The notes under the pieces are model-generated. The model saw only the letters and a program-made list of their open reading frames with translations. It was not told where the DNA came from and ran no database searches. Below are positions 1 to 47,794 of a DNA stretch of 64,000 nt, piece by piece. Location of the stretch: assembly GCA_013399015.1 (NCBI GenBank), contig VWZX01001684.1:434001-498000 (forward strand), in the 5' to 3' direction. The translations under genes and the position numbers were made by a program. The DNA is from Galbula dea (taxonomy: Eukaryota > Chordata > Aves > Piciformes > Galbulidae). Within the stretch, counting starts at the first letter, position 1. The number at the start of each line of letters is the position of its first letter.

Positions 1-2659
1 TGTACTCTGAAAGTCATCTGAGTAGGGCTAAGAATCTTCTGTTCCAGCCCCAAAAGGAGCTACTGTAAATCCACATCTGCAGACATTCCCCAAACCACAG
101 CTCCAGCACAAATTACCACCCCAGAGACTTGTGTCTGCTGAGGAACCAGTGTCTGATCATAAGGAAGTCTCCATGTAGTTACTCATGTTAACCTTTAAAA
201 TTTTTCAGTATCTTGCTGTGGCTTTCCTGTTCCAAAGCCTATTCCAAAATAGACATGCTGCATTTTAAGAGTGAACTTTGTCTTCAGAACAAAGCTTGGG
301 GCAATTTTTTTGCCATGCTTTTTGACAGAGATTCACTCAAGTGTGTTTCTTTTCTTTAGCTCACTGAACCTGGATGAGAAAACTGCTCCCTACAGCAGAT
401 GAGCAGAAAGGAGAGAAGTGGAATTCTGCACCAGCATTTCCCTTTTATGACTACAGTGACTAGACAGAGGAGGAAAATAAGGGGCTGGGAACTCTGCTCA
501 TTTTCAATTGCTGCTTACCCAAAAGCCAGTGGTTTTACACTGATGGGTTTATGTCATTAACTCCTATGACTCATATTGCAGTACAGTTGTCTGAAAAAGC
601 ATTGACCTTGAAAAGTGAGTGCTTCAAAACACATGCTCATTATGTGAAGAGAGTGAACACATATAGCATTACAGCAGGAAGCTTCAACACCAGGATTCTG
701 TACTGCGTAAAAATAGAGCAGAACATTTTGATCGATGAGATGAAACACCAGGATATTTTAGGCATCCTAAAAGATGATATTCTGATAACAGTACAGGAAG
801 AAATTAGGATTATCAGAAAAAAAAAATCTGTACCTTGTAGTCACTCAATGCTAAACTCTTACAATAGAACTGCAAGTATCTTGGTACTTTTCATAAAGCT
901 TCAGCTCTTGAGAGCAGTTACACCAGAACCTGCTACACAGTTATCTCTCTTGCTAGCAGTGAGAAGAGCCCCAACTCAGAGAGCTCAAGCTGAAACCAAA
1001 GGCAAAATGTGTTGTTGGTTGTTGCTTTACTTTTATCTGCCTTTGTATGCTTAGGATACATAAGGTAAATCACAAAGGTTTTTCTGGTCTGGAAAAGCCA
1101 TAGGTATGAACAGAAATTCTGTGATTATCAGTAGCATTTATTGCCCCTGGCAGGAAAGGTATTCAACTTCATGCAAGTACAATGAGGTGTAGCAGCAAAC
1201 ATGCATGGGGCAAGCAATCTGATGTGCTTTAATATTAACTAAAACGAACAAATAGGAGGTATGCTGCATTCATGCTGTCATAGACAGATTTGTACTGCAG
1301 ACAGCTCTTTTGGGGAGGCAACTAATTCCTCATGCTCGTTTCAGGTACTCTCCAGCAACCCTAATCTCAGCAGGCTGCCTGGGTTGGAAACCCTCTCTAA
1401 CTGCCAGGGTATTACTCCCTTTACTGAACTGCTCACAATTACATGATTAAGGTTTTGGTCTAATGGAGGAATTACTGAAATGTCTGAAATTTTCTTCAGA
1501 AGATAAGCAAACAAACACTAGTTCTCCAAGTTAAGCTTTTGGTTTTGCTTAAAGTACAAATCTTGGCAGTTACAGAGTTACCATAAATGAAGGCAAGAAA
1601 ATGTCAGAAACAGATGAAGCATCTCAAATAGATAGTTTATTTAAGGTAAGAATCTCAGTCCCACAAGCTGAAGCCCATAGTAAAACTCTTTGGTCTAAAA
1701 GCCTGGCATTGAAACTTAAAAATCAGATATCGATGCAGCTTTTTTTGTTTATGTGGAAAAGAAGGATTTATTAACTGGAATAAACACTAGATCTACCATT
1801 TTACACACAGTATACCACTCAGAAGCCACTAAAGCCATTAGAGCACCTGTGGTTAAAGCATCACTAAAACCAGTTTACATATAAAGGTAAAGGTATATAT
1901 GCACACACACATTTTACAACCCACCCCCTTGCCCTGGTATTGTTTAACATTAGTAACCAAAAAAATTTGGAAGTGGTTGGTTTTGTAAACTCACAAAGCA
2001 TATACTTCACTAGGCCTATTTTGTTTGGTCAGAATATTGATGATTACAAATTCTGGAAGGCTCTGTTGTGAATAAAATTAGACTACATCTAAATTTTAGT
2101 ACAAAACAAAAACACCGATGATAGGGGAAGGGTCAGGGAAGAGGCACTGGTTACTAGAAGAGATTGGTAGGGAGGCTCAGTTGTTGCCCAACAGAGGAAT
2201 AAAGCAAACATATCAGATGACAATGCACGTGCAAGACTTGTGTAGGAAATGTCAGAGGGAAATCTATGCCATTAGCAATGTGAACATCTTCAAGCTATGC
2301 AGAGCAGATTCCTACAGCCTCAACAAGTGTAACATACACAGGTTTACTTTTAAGCTTCCAAGGTATACATTTGAAGCTTCCTTCAAGTTATTTGCTACAA
2401 GTCTGAGAATTCTGTAAATAAACTGAAAAGTATTTACAATGAAGCAATAGTGGTACTGAAGACACAGCTTACAAGGTTTAAACAAGCTTGCTCAGATATT
2501 GGTAACCTTGTAGTTTCAGGAACATTGTGATTACATTGTTACACTGATACTGAAACAGTGATATTATAGCTAGTCATGCCATGTTTACAAAATACTGTAT
2601 TGTTTTGGAGCCTTGAAGACTGATGGTAGATAGATAACTGCAAGCCTTTGCCACTCCTA

Positions 2660-2728
2660 AGAACAAACAAAACAAAACAAACAAAACCCCCAACCCCCCC
2701 CAAAACCACAAAACCCCCCCACCACATA
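2660..2728. repeat. A/C-biased low-complexity tract
   Basis: AACAAACAAAACAAAACAAA followed by CCCC-rich units (ACCCCCAACCCCCCCC, AAACCCCCCCACC). It is a simple strand-asymmetric tract in intron 14. Confidence 0.85.
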
Positions 2729-5576
2729 CCACATCCTACTCTTGAATGACAGTCTGTCTTCATATACATTATATACTTTTAAAAAACACTAAGTATTTCC
2801 CCTTTATTATTGTCTATTTTATTTATACCAGGAAGGTATGACATACACTGGAGAAGATATGACAAGCTGTTTGTCATAGAATGAATATATTTATATGGAC
2901 ATAAACCAGCCTAAACAACAAAGCTTTCCAGAAGCCCCCCAGTACCTTGTAAGCAATCAATGCAAATACTTCCAGTATGATGTGAGATAAAGCACAGCAT
3001 GCTGCAGCTTATTTCAAAGAGACATTTCAAGCCATAACAACAGTAAAGGTAACTCAGGCCAGCACTTTGGCACACTGGCAGAACAAGGTTAAGCATCATG
3101 CCTACTGATTTTGCCCAGCTCAAGATAAAGCTTGTACAAGTGAAAGAGAACAAAACAAGTACTCTTGAATCAAAAAAGACAAACTGAGCAAGTTCAAGGT
3201 CACTTATAGGAAATTAAACTTTGGAAAAGAAAAATATTTTCTAGAAGGATGAAAAATTTGCCTTTTTTCAAAGGAGTTGTCTGAAGTTCAGAAATGATCC
3301 AGTAATTTAAGAGTAAAACCTGATGACAAAAGTTGAGTTTATAACACCTTTATTTTAAAGAAGCAGGACAGTGGGGACAGAGTGAAGAAATGCACACAAA
3401 GACAAGGGAACAATTGACAATTCAGTCTAGCAAACATTCACAAAATCTTTGACAGAAGAAAAGCAACACAGAGCAATAGTATGAGAGAAGCAATATTTTA
3501 CAGTAGTGGCAAGTCCAGGTGGAATACATGTCACTCATAATTAAAGATGAATTGTCATGTACCAGTTATGTATGTCAGTCAAACATCAAATATTTACTTC
3601 ATCATAGAATTGATGTAAGCAGAATCACATTCCATTAAAGCTTTCAACATTTCCATAAGCGTTTACACAACTTCTATACAGAAAATTAAGTAGAGGAACA
3701 TTGACTCTACATCACTCAGGAACCTGATTAGGCTGCATTCATGGCACAGAACAATTTTGCAACAATATTAGACCATTGCCAGGACAACTTGCACAGAGTT
3801 AACATGTAGAGCTGGGCAGGAAACATTTCAGGAAAACAGGGAATAGGAAAAGCAAAAGGAAAAAAATAAAGCATGCCAAAACAGCAGTAACTTGGTGTTG
3901 CAGGCACTGCCATTTCTCCCATTTCATAAGAGGAAATGCTTACTCTTCTGTGGGTTCTTCTCTCAAAGGAGCTGTTCCACTTTGTGAAAATACTTGAGTA
4001 CATTAATTGGAGCAAGGACTTAAATCTAGCTGTCTCAGAGTTACTGAAGGGCCTTATTCACCAGGTTGTATTCACCATCTCTGTGGTCCTGTCACTGTTT
4101 CAACAAGATGAAACAGCTTCAAGAGAATATATTGAGGGAAATAGCGAAAGCGCTCCAGAATAACCTCTAACTTCTGGTTCAGGGCATTCATTTATTAGAG
4201 CTAAGATCAAGCCCCTGGTTTAAATAACAAAGAACTTGAGTTCCTCACATTCCAAAAAGTAACACTGACCCCACAATATTTATGATTTTGAGTATCTCTG
4301 GTTTTGACTGGCAATTCCATCCTGGACTTACAGGATCTTCCCCATAAAAGGTTAGTCTGTTCTCTTGAAAAGTTTTGGTTTCAATAAATTTGTCATTGTA
4401 AGCAAAAAACAACAACAAAAAGTCAAACCAAAATCAACAGTTAAAAAAATTCCCAACCAGCTCTAACAACATATGCTATTATTTCAGTTCAGAGTTGTAA
4501 CAACATCACATGTTTCTTTCCAGTCACCACATTATAAAAGGTAATATATTACCAAATGATATATAAAGCAAAACAAGATTCCAGTTGGCTTATGTTATAT
4601 GCAAGATAGATTCAGATATAAAGGACAACACATTGTGTAAAAGGATTCAACAGTAGGAATAAATATCTTCTTTAGCCACAAAAGTCACAACATAAGTACC
4701 ACCTTTTTACATAAATGACTGGATTCCTCAGCTAACTTCCACAAAATGGATATAGGTGGAGCTACTGAAGGACAGTAAGCAGACTCTAGTGAATCAGAGC
4801 AGGTGACAAGGGTTTGGGACTAAATATCTACTACTAACATGGGAACATAACCTGAACACAAGCTGAAATACCAGTTGTTTCTCTTCCCCACCCCTTTCTT
4901 TTTTTAACCAAGTAATTCACAGACTGTTCATGTGAAAACACATTAAGTCAACAAAACACTGAAAAAATTCTTTATCTGATAAACATGCTTTTATCACACT
5001 GAGAGCAGTGCTTCAGGATAGTGGTATGAAGGATAGCTGAACCATGTGAATGCACACAGTCCATTCCTCCCACAAATCCTTTGAAGCTTCATTTGCTTAT
5101 CTTTATTCAGTGTGCTTTATTGTGATTGAACAAAGTATAAGATTAAGAGTATTTTAGAGCTAAAGAGCTCTCACAGCTACAAAGTTATTTCCCTTTAAGT
5201 CCTAAAAAGCTATGCATACACTGTCATTCTATTAGCATAATTATAGCTAATTGTTCTATGTTATATAATGGAGCCATGTGATGCTTTTAATCTTTCAAAA
5301 TCAATATACACCATTACAATGTTGCTTAGTCCATTTTCACATAGGACATACTCATTTCCTTCTGTGGTATGTTAAAAGAGCAGAAGTCCCCACTGTAGGG
5401 TGAATATTATATTCTTCACTAATCCAGTCCTAGTTTATATATGGAAACATGCTTTTTCCCCCATTTGTCTGGCAATTCATGCTTCTGGAATCCATAGATG
5501 AAGCTATGGCCTTACTATCCATACTATACACACACAAGAACTCTGTATTATCTTTAACCAAAGATTAGTAGTGGGG

Positions 5577-5593
5577 AAAAAAAAAAAAAAAAA
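5577..5593. repeat. A17 homopolymer
   Basis: An uninterrupted run of A in intron 14 after GTGGGG. No retrocopy was recognised beside it. Confidence 0.9.
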
Positions 5594-5843
5594 TCAGGAC
5601 AGACTGGACAAAAGAATATAATCTTTAATGCATTAAGTGTGATGGCATAATGAAGTATTTCTTGCTGCTCAAAAGGGGACAGAAAACATGCAGTGCTATG
5701 TCAGTATAGTCAAAGGAAACAACTAAGCACTTACAGACAACTGCAAATGTTGAGAAAAATATGGTGGTTTTTTTCTCCCCTTCCTGTTAAAGATCCCATT
5801 TTTTCCTGCCATTCTCTACACACCTGTGTAAATAACAACTCAC

Positions 5844-41210
<35,367 letters not shown>

Positions 41211-41211
<1 letters not shown>

Positions 41212-41249
41212 CAAGACAAATTCCGTTTATGGTGAGAGCCACAAAACAT
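41211..41249 (-). promoter_or_regulatory. Upstream ORF ending in a TGATG stop-start overlap with the CDKL5 ATG
   Basis: The only ATG I see in the exon 2 leader starts at 41249 in a fairly good context (GCC before ATG, so G at -3). It opens 12 codons (MFCGSHHKRNLS) and stops at TGA. The last base of that TGA is the A of the CDKL5 start codon. Such overlap is a known arrangement for reinitiation or for repression of the main ORF. Whether it is translated is inference. Confidence 0.6.
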
Positions 41250-41454
41250 GGCACAACGAGCAGTGTCCAGAGATTTTACAAAAGGCAATTGTGAAAAGGC
41301 TCTTGGAGAAAAATTCCTCCTTGATCAACCAGAGTTCTCACACCCTTAGTTAATTTCTAGGCAGCCAGCAGCTTCCTAGGGAAAGGAGAGAAAAAATAAT
41401 GTAATTAGTACTTTGCTTTATTTCAGTAAGATAGCACAGTGCTGTGTGTGCAGG

Positions 41455-41518
41455 TGTGTGTATATCTATATATCTATCTATCTATATATCTATATATATC
41501 TATCTCTATATATCTCTC
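41455..41518. repeat. TATC/TATATC compound microsatellite
   Basis: TGTGTATATCTATATATC then CTATCTATCTATATATC units. It lies in intron 1, just upstream of exon 2. Confidence 0.9.
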
Positions 41519-44500
41519 ATCAATATTGTCTAACAATTGTAGCAGAATTCCTTCACTTCTACATTCTACAACCAAGAGAGCTTAGCAGCACATATAGTTG
41601 ACTATCTGTTGAGAACATACACCTGACAGAACATCTGGCCTTGTTTTCTCATACTTAGCATGTCCACTAAAATAACTTAAAAGTTATGGTCTACAAGACA
41701 AAACCAAACAAAAATATTGACAGAAACCACCTCAGTGAGCAAAACTACACCTATAATTACTTATGTACTCAGTTTGGCATATGTTGACAACAAGGTATAA
41801 AAACAAGTTGAATTTAGTCAATTTATTGTTTGTCCACTGTAATGACAAAAAGGAGAAGGTAGGAAGAACACTAAACAACAGAAGAATATTTTTCCACTAC
41901 TGTTTCTTGTGATTGTTTTTTGGTTTTGTTTTGTTTGCTTGGATTTTTTTTGTAAACAAAATGAAATTATTTGCCAGGCTGACTAGCAATTGAGATTCAG
42001 AAAATTATTTCCTTTATCAGCTATTTAATGAAAATGTAATACACAGCCAAAAATTGTTTTCAAAGGTTTTTGCCCATGTTTCCTAAACATATAATATAAG
42101 TTGTCAAATCAAGCAACTATACACAGGGAAAACAAGTTGTTTTGTGCCTTAGGCTCAACATATCCCTCCTATATCTCGGGAATTTGATAAACTAAACACA
42201 CTGAAGTTTGGTTTTGCTAATTCAGACTGCACTTTTCCCCCCAACATTAAAAGCATACATTCTACATTCAAAAAAAGGGGGGAAAAAAAGTTGGAATAAC
42301 TTCACCAGGAATTGGAAATATGTTATTTCCACAGCTTAAGTGTTCCAAGAACAGGACTACTCATGAGGAAAAAGAAGGCAGAATAAAAGTGATTTAATTT
42401 AATTAAGTTAGGTGTAATGGGTGAGTCTGACCTAATCATACTTGGTTCAGCTCACATAAATAGGAAGCCTTGTTGCCGTTTCACTATTAGTTAAGGATGC
42501 TGGCCACAAGCCCTGTGCTGACTAAGTCACATATAACAAAAAGGATGACTCAAGGGTGGAGGCAAACCACAATGACATTGGCATAAGACACAGGGAGATA
42601 ATCTGGGATGTTTTGTTGTTTTAGAAGCAACTTCAGAGTTAATCAACCACGGTATTTTAGAAAAACTCTGAAAATAAGGCAGTGACTTCTAAATTAGACA
42701 CATTCAGGGGTTTTTGATGTTATTTTAATTTCAAAGGAGTTACCCCCCTCCTTAATGGATTATTTCAGTGGTTTACTTTACTGTTTTAACTATTTTTTCC
42801 ATCACTTGTGAATTCTCTTTCCTATCCCTTCCATATACTCTCCTCTTATCTCATTTGACATCTTCTTACAAAAGCCTTTGTGCTGTTTGTCCAGGCTTTC
42901 TGTGTACAGTAATGAACTAAAAAAACCGAGCTCTCAGAAAAGCAAGAGCATCTGCTTCATTGCACCCATCCACATGAGAACAGAGCCCACAATGAGCTGC
43001 TTTGGCTTTCTACTGAAACAAGCTGGTGCCAGGCACAGAGGCACAGCTGGCTGTCCCCATGAGTGACAGAAATACTGCTACAGAGACCTTAACAGAACCA
43101 TTAATACCATAATGTAAGCAAGATGCAAGAAAACAGGTCAGTCGCATTCACAACAGCAAAAATACTTGCTGGAAAGAAGAAACAGTAAACATATTCTGTT
43201 TTCTACTAGCACTGTTTAATAACATCATCAAATCCACTACTTCATTTCCTAACATTACTCATTGACAAGTGTTGCTAGAAAGTAGTTTGTGGTAGCATTC
43301 ATTACTTACCTGCTAATGTTATTACCATACATCATCTTTCTGCCTTACAGTGTACATAATACTTTTTCAATCTATGACAAAATAGTGAAGAAGCTTATGA
43401 GATAATGTATCAAACCCAAGAAATTCAGATGCAGTTTTCCTCTGTCCCTCATTCACATTTTCTAAATTTCTCATAAACCACTTAAAGATATACAGGCCTG
43501 CAGAGGTTGCAATCCACTGTTTTAAGAGTTCTGCAATTGTATTCAGTACATATGCTATTTTTTTTTGTTGGGAATAAAGGTTAGATTTGTAAGCAGGTTC
43601 CTCTCTGAAATTCAGTACTACACATCCTCCCCTCCTCATGGATCATGCAGTTTTCCCTTTTTCATTTCATTAGGAGTAAGTGCCACAGAAAGCTGATCTG
43701 CTGTTACACTTAGTGCTCCTGGATGCATGGCACGGAGTAGCATTTTTCCCTAAAGGTAAAAACCTGTCAACTCCCTTATCATGTTCATTCATCATTAGTG
43801 AAACACTTCAAGTGGCCCAAAGAAACACACAAACTAGCTGCTTGAATTCTCCCTGAAGTGCTTCATGACTGACAGCAAAGGTAATGTAGATGCACATACA
43901 GGAGGACTCTCAAAAGAAAACTGCACTTGAGTGACTCACCTCTTCTGGGCTAGCCCCAAAGTCCTCTTTGTGCACAGCTCTGCTGTTAGCACTTTGAGAA
44001 CCTTACCTTGAAATAAAGAGGAGAGCTAATGAAAAGACAACAAGTGGCATGCAGCAGCAGTATAGACTTATATCCTAACACTTTCTGCCCCAGCTCCTCA
44101 AGCAGGGCAGTAACTCATGCTAGTTCTCTCCTGCAACATTAGTGAACTCAGATTAACTAATCCCTAAACAAGATGTACCTACTTGTTTGAGATCTTTGCC
44201 TTCAAAAGCTACTGGAACAATGAGAAGAAACTGCTAGAAATATTTGCTTAGTCACAGCAGCCACTGAACTTTCTGTGATTCTTCAGCTTTTTGAAAGGCA
44301 CTGGCCTTGTTAAGAGTCTTTAGAATCCCCAATTCTGGCAGGAATCTGGCAATATGAACTCAGACTCCATGTACAACACAGTCTTGTGAATGGCAGAGTA
44401 ATAATAAAGAAACATTTAAAAAAATCTAGAAGTTTTAATCAAAAAAGTAATTTCAGGAAAGTTATCCTTAGTAAGAACTAGATTATTCTCTGACTTAGTG

Positions 44501-47500
44501 CAGATTGGCAGGATTCCTTCAAGCCAAACACTGGAAATAGGAAAGAAAACCTTATTAATAGTAACCACAGTTTTGTTCTTCACACTGAGTGCCATATAGG
44601 TCTGTTTTAATAAGTTGCCTGCTGTCTAGAATGATAATCCTTGCAGGGGAAGAAATGAGGCCATTCTTTATCTCTCCAAGGTTCTCAGTAGGGAAACAGC
44701 ACTCATACTCCTAACATCGCTTTCTGAAGCAGCAAGATTCACAGCTCATCAGCAACTTATGAATTAAATCAACAGACCTCTGAGATGGTCTCACTGTTAC
44801 CAAAGCATTTTACAAAAGGCAGAGCCAATTCAGCAAAAGAAACATAATGAGATGAACAACAAATTAGTTCTACTTAATCCAGAACTGTAACAGTGTGAAA
44901 CAAATGTAGTTGTTTTATAGGAGCATGTTAGGCTTACACATAAAAACTAAAAACTGTATAAACACTCAGAGTGAATCTACAGAGAGCATTATGGCAACTG
45001 AACATTTGCATTTAAAATAAAACAATGGGGAAAATCCCCAGTTCTTCCAATTCCTTTTCTCTTCATGACCATTAAGAATTACAGAACATCACAGAAAAGC
45101 ATCCAACCTCTCTCTCCAAGACCTCAGTCCTAAATAAAAATGTCATTATTTCATAATCATCAATATCTGGACAAGAGGAGCTAGAGGGTGAAGCACTTCT
45201 TACACAGTTTGATTTCAGTAGAAACACAACTATAAAAACTTGAGGCAGACATTGTCTCCACAACATTCAAAGAAATAAAATTATGTTCCAGAAACACACA
45301 GATTTGTATTTCAGTACACAACATCAAGCATACATTTGCTTCATTTATCAACACAGAAGGAGTGTAATTTGCACCCTGCTGAAGTCAGTTACAAGCTTCT
45401 AACAGACTTCAAATTCATCTATTAGCTTTTAAATAAGCTTCTTGCCAGTAGGTAATACACCTCTCTTGCTCTTCAAAAACAAGAGGTGAACATAATCTTA
45501 TTTATGTATTGTTTTTACTCACTGAGAAGACACAACTAAACATTTCTAGAGTCTATGTACTTTTTCATCTGTTCAGTAACAAAAGAGCAGATCAGTAAAC
45601 ATGCAAAGAACTTACACTATATAAGCATATCTTTGGTGGCTACACATTAATCCAAACCCTGGGACATCTTCTGTCTTACAAGGTACACATAGGAAAGGAA
45701 GCACTAACCACCTCTATTAGTCATGATGTGTCACTATTACAACATTTTTTTCTCTTCCTCCCTTTTAGGTATGTAGTTCTGTTTGAGATTTTCCAGGAAA
45801 ACTAACTAAAGTTAAAAGCACTTGGTTCAGTGTTAAAGCAGAATATACAAATGATTGGGTTAAGAAGATAGCTGGAGGGGTTTTTTTTCTGGATTTATTA
45901 TTATGAGGAATTCCAGATCAGGAAGAACAAATTCAGTATTTTGAAGAGCTGCAACAAGGACACTAGTAGCAATATTCTGACTTACAGAACAGAGAGAAAA
46001 AAACCCAAGCCAACAATATCACTAGCAAAGTTTTGCCTGTTTTCACTCCTGCATTTGGAAAAAAAGCTATCACTTGTTGGTTTCCCACTTTATGAAGGGG
46101 CAATAGACCTTCTACATAGGACAAGGTGCTGCAAGAAGTCATCACTCTCTCATCATATGAAGAGATACACAATGTGGAAGACAGAAAAAGAAAAGGCTAA
46201 AGAAGAGAGAAAAAAGCAACAAGAACTTGCAATTAAGTAAGCCATTTTCACATCCTGAGCTTCAATCTATGCTCCTCTGCTCATAAAATAAAACTTAGGA
46301 ATGAAAAGAACAGCTGGTGAAAATAAATGCAGAATTTAGAAAACTGACAAACTTGAACTATTATGTAAAAGGGAAACAGCAAGGTTGCTTGCAGAAGCTC
46401 ACAGGTTTAGAAATGCAGCTCCAGTAAGGTTTTATTGACATTGCTATTATCATCACTGGAACCTGACTTCACAGTTGTTGGAGTTTGGAGGAGTTCTGCC
46501 TTTTTGTTTTTTATTAAATAGCTGTTGATGTACTGAAACCTGCAAGATCATTTGAATGAGTTGTGCATCAAGGGAAGTCGTCATTGCATACCTGGCCTAA
46601 AAGACAGCATGCCTCCACAGCAGAAGGTCCAGGGGTGCAGGAAGGAAGAACCTGAACAAAGTTCCCATCCCACAGCAAGCACATAAGTAGGAAAGGGTTG
46701 AATCAGCTCCCAACTATTGAAGATGCCTGTCTAGTTAAATTCCTAAAGGAAAACTGAGCTTGAAGATCAGGGTATCTCTAACAACATGTTTTGCTTTATG
46801 ATGTGCTGTTAATGCTCTTCCTTCTGTATGCAAGTACGTATTCTCAAATTCAGCTCATCCTGGATGTATAAACTGAATTCACTTCTCAGAGCTAAAACAC
46901 AGGATTTATGAGCTTCTCTAACAGCTGTGGCCAGCTAAAAAGGAGTGGGTGCTTAGCAGGATGCTTCTAAGACCATGGTGACAAATAAGCAGACTGATTA
47001 TCAAAGCACTGAGCACAAAAGCAGCTTCCATGAGTCATAATACAAGGACAGGAAAGACAATTTTGCTTCCATTTTAGTTTTCCTCTCCAATAAGAACCTT
47101 AATAAATATGGGTGTTGTGGGTGTGACAGCTTCTTACGCAGTTTATGCTGGACCTTACGCATGCTGGGCTGTCTGTGCCAGTACCTGCGGCAGCTCTGAA
47201 GGAAAACAGCCAGTGTTCAGAGGGTAACACTCAGCAGCAACTGGTGAAATCCAAAGCCTTTGCAGTTTCATCTGGCACAAGGAGCCTGACACTTAACACA
47301 TTCGCTTCTGTGAAATACAAGTGCCCAACATTGGTAGCTGAAGTAAAAGCACGTTTCTGCTTACTGACACATCATCAGGCAAAGAGAGGCAAGGAGAAAA
47401 GTTATCTAAAGAAGGTCTTGTTTCATAATAGCATATCTCCTGTGGAAGAAGCTAATATGTTTTTACCTAACACAATATTTGTAGTGGTCTCCTTAGAAGT

Positions 47501-47773
47501 TGTTTTTTCTGTTTTAATCTTTCCTTTTCTCTTCTCAGAACACCAGTCTCCAGGAATATACTATATTCCTTTGTCATGTTGCTTACTATTTAGTCCCCTA
47601 TTATCTTTGACAATCTGCCAGCCTTTAAATCCCCAGGTTATTAAATAATATTACAGACAGAGCCTTTTCATCTTTAATAATTACCAAAAAAAGCTACTAT
47701 TTTCAATGAGTTACACATAGGACTTGCTTTGTGACTCAATTCACACAACTGTATTTGAAGATTCATGCTTAGG

Positions 47774-47794
47774 AAAAAAAAAAAAAAAAAAAAA
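47774..47794. repeat. A21 homopolymer
   Basis: The longest A run in the window, in intron 1, followed by a purine-rich stretch to about 47880. No retrocopy body was recognised before it. Confidence 0.9.

Larger units (their letters stand above)
1..5843 (-). other. CDKL5: CDKL5 intron 14, incomplete
   Basis: AT-rich intronic sequence with no recognisable exon. I looked for exon 15 (human-like lysine-rich RSMKKKKK segment) and later tail exons and saw none. It contains an A/C-biased tract near 2660-2730 and a 17-A run at 5577-5593. A 167-codon plus-strand frame at 551-1054 has no recognisable family and is treated as chance. Confidence 0.8.

Noticed and set aside
551..1054. 167-codon plus-strand open frame in intron 14
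   Set aside because: The translation resembles no family I know, the composition is like the surrounding intron, and no splice or promoter context was seen. Chance frame.
47145..47648. 167-codon plus-strand open frame in intron 1
   Set aside because: Not recognisable. The hydrophobic C-terminal part comes from T-rich DNA. No supporting context.
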